Source: Candidatus Woesearchaeota archaeon
GTDB lineage: Archaea > Nanobdellota > Nanobdellia > Woesearchaeales > CG1-02-33-12
Length of the DNA: 6,378 nucleotides
Direction: 5' to 3'
Assembly: GCA_003561825.1 (NCBI GenBank)
Contig: PWVO01000023.1
Coordinates: 1 to 6,378 of the forward strand
A model generated the notes under the pieces. It did no database searches and was not told where the DNA came from. It saw nothing but the letters and a program-made list of their open reading frames with translations. Both the position numbers and the translations under genes were made by a program. This document shows, piece after piece, positions 5,891-6,378 of the stretch (its first letter is position 1; each line of letters starts with the position of its first letter).

Positions 5891-6378
5891 TTACTGGGTC
5901 CTCTTTGTCAGAAGCCTGTCTCTTTCCTTTTTCTCCTCGTCTTTTCTCTCCTCTTCTGTTTTTTCTATTTTCTCGTCTATTGTTTTTGGCTTCTCCTTCT
6001 TTTCCTGAGACTTCTTTTTCTGCTCTTTCTTTTTCTTTGTTTTTTTCCTCTCCTGCTTTCTTTGCTCAATCTTGTCAAGAGAGTCTTTTATGAACTTCTC
6101 AGTGTCTTTGATATTGATTACCTTTATCCCTGATGAAGAGGCAAGCTTCAGCAGCTCTATCTTTTTCTTCAGCCCGATTGAGCCAGAGATAATTATTCCC
6201 TGAGTGCTTTTGTCTATGCTTTCAAGGGCTGCAGATGATTCCACCAGCACAGGCATAAGTCCAGAGCTGTCAAGAAACCTCTTATTTTTGGGGCTTCCAT
6301 AGCCTACTGAAGGCATTTTCCTGTAGCCTTTCTTGCAGAGCCTCATCTTTGAATGAAGCCCTTTTGGCTTTCTCCATT
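5891..6378 (-). CDS. rpl32e: Large-subunit ribosomal protein eL32 (L32e), N-terminus cut by window edge, with long charged tail
   Basis: The gene enters from the right edge. The in-frame codons upstream of the first visible ATG (6346) encode WRKPKGLHSK, the conserved eL32 stretch preceding MRLCKKGYRKMPSVGYGSPK, so that ATG is internal and the true start is outside the window. The core continues with SSGLMPVLVESSAALESID and ends near ASSSGIKVINIKD. After it come about 70 further residues made almost entirely of K, E, D, Q and R (about 5894-6106), ending DRLLTKRTQ. This is a probable helical or disordered tail not found in typical archaeal members, whose sequence ends near the core. It precedes eL19 by one base, the standard archaeal order. 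Core identity is sure; the tail's role is unknown. Confidence 0.95.
   Translation of the reverse strand, partial: WRKPKGLHSKMRLCKKGYRKMPSVGYGSPKNKRFLDSSGLMPVLVESSAALESIDKSTQGIIISGSIGLKKKIELLKLASSSGIKVINIKDTEKFIKDSLDKIEQRKQERKKTKKKKEQKKKSQEKKEKPKTIDEKIEKTEEERKDEEKKERDRLLTKRTQ

Noticed and set aside
5543..6133. A 196-codon plus-strand open frame opposite eL32 tail and eL19
   Set aside because: It is the complement of purine-rich coding sequence and so gives a Leu/Phe/Ser-rich translation. It mimics a membrane protein but has no recognisable domain and lies opposite two certain genes.
1..6378. CRISPR arrays, tRNA or rRNA genes, insertion sequences
   Set aside because: No spaced repeats, cloverleaf-like gene, transposase or terminal inverted repeats were seen. 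Nearly the whole window is protein coding.

Overview
This window is the distal part of an archaeal spc-type ribosomal protein and secretion operon, with every gene on the minus strand (transcription runs from right to left). Reading 5' to 3' on that strand, the order is: eL32 (cut by the right edge), eL19, uL18, uS5, uL30, an HD-domain hydrolase, uL15, SecY, a DUF106 (archaeal YidC/EMC3-like) membrane protein, a 62-nt intergenic gap, and eL34 (cut by the left edge). The eukaryote-type proteins eL32, eL19 and eL34, the archaeal RRGCGSWEC motif in uS5 and the long archaeal form of uL30 place it firmly in Archaea. Several traits recall DPANN lineages such as Woesearchaeota or Pacearchaeota: charged tails on ribosomal proteins, extremely tight packing, and no adk next to secY. 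That lineage call is inference; a phylogeny would be needed to fix it.

From 6378 down to 280 there is essentially no non-coding DNA. Junctions are 14-nt overlaps, 0-1 nt gaps (TAA-A-ATG occurs three times) or 8 nt, so the genes are probably translated as one coupled message. No internal promoter is evident. The first sizeable gap, 218-279, carries a TATA-like element, a short perfect palindrome and a good Shine-Dalgarno for eL34, so a new transcription unit may begin there.

Functionally, the genes supply large-subunit proteins (eL32, eL19, uL18, uL30, uL15, eL34), one small-subunit protein (uS5), the Sec translocon channel (SecY) and a YidC/EMC3-like insertase, that is, ribosome assembly plus membrane protein insertion in one block.

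Two things break the standard pattern. First, a YedJ-like HD phosphohydrolase gene, visibly more AT-rich than most of its neighbours, sits exactly between uL30 and uL15, where archaeal operons normally have nothing. Second, the uS5 reading frame has a charged C-terminal tail and then runs 188 nt into uL30 in the wrong frame. One extra A in a 5-A run at the uL30 start would instead end uS5 in a textbook ATGA overlap, which points to a one-base sequence error, a slippage site or a genuine mutation. I see no RNA gene, CRISPR array, mobile element or clearly new multi-gene system here.
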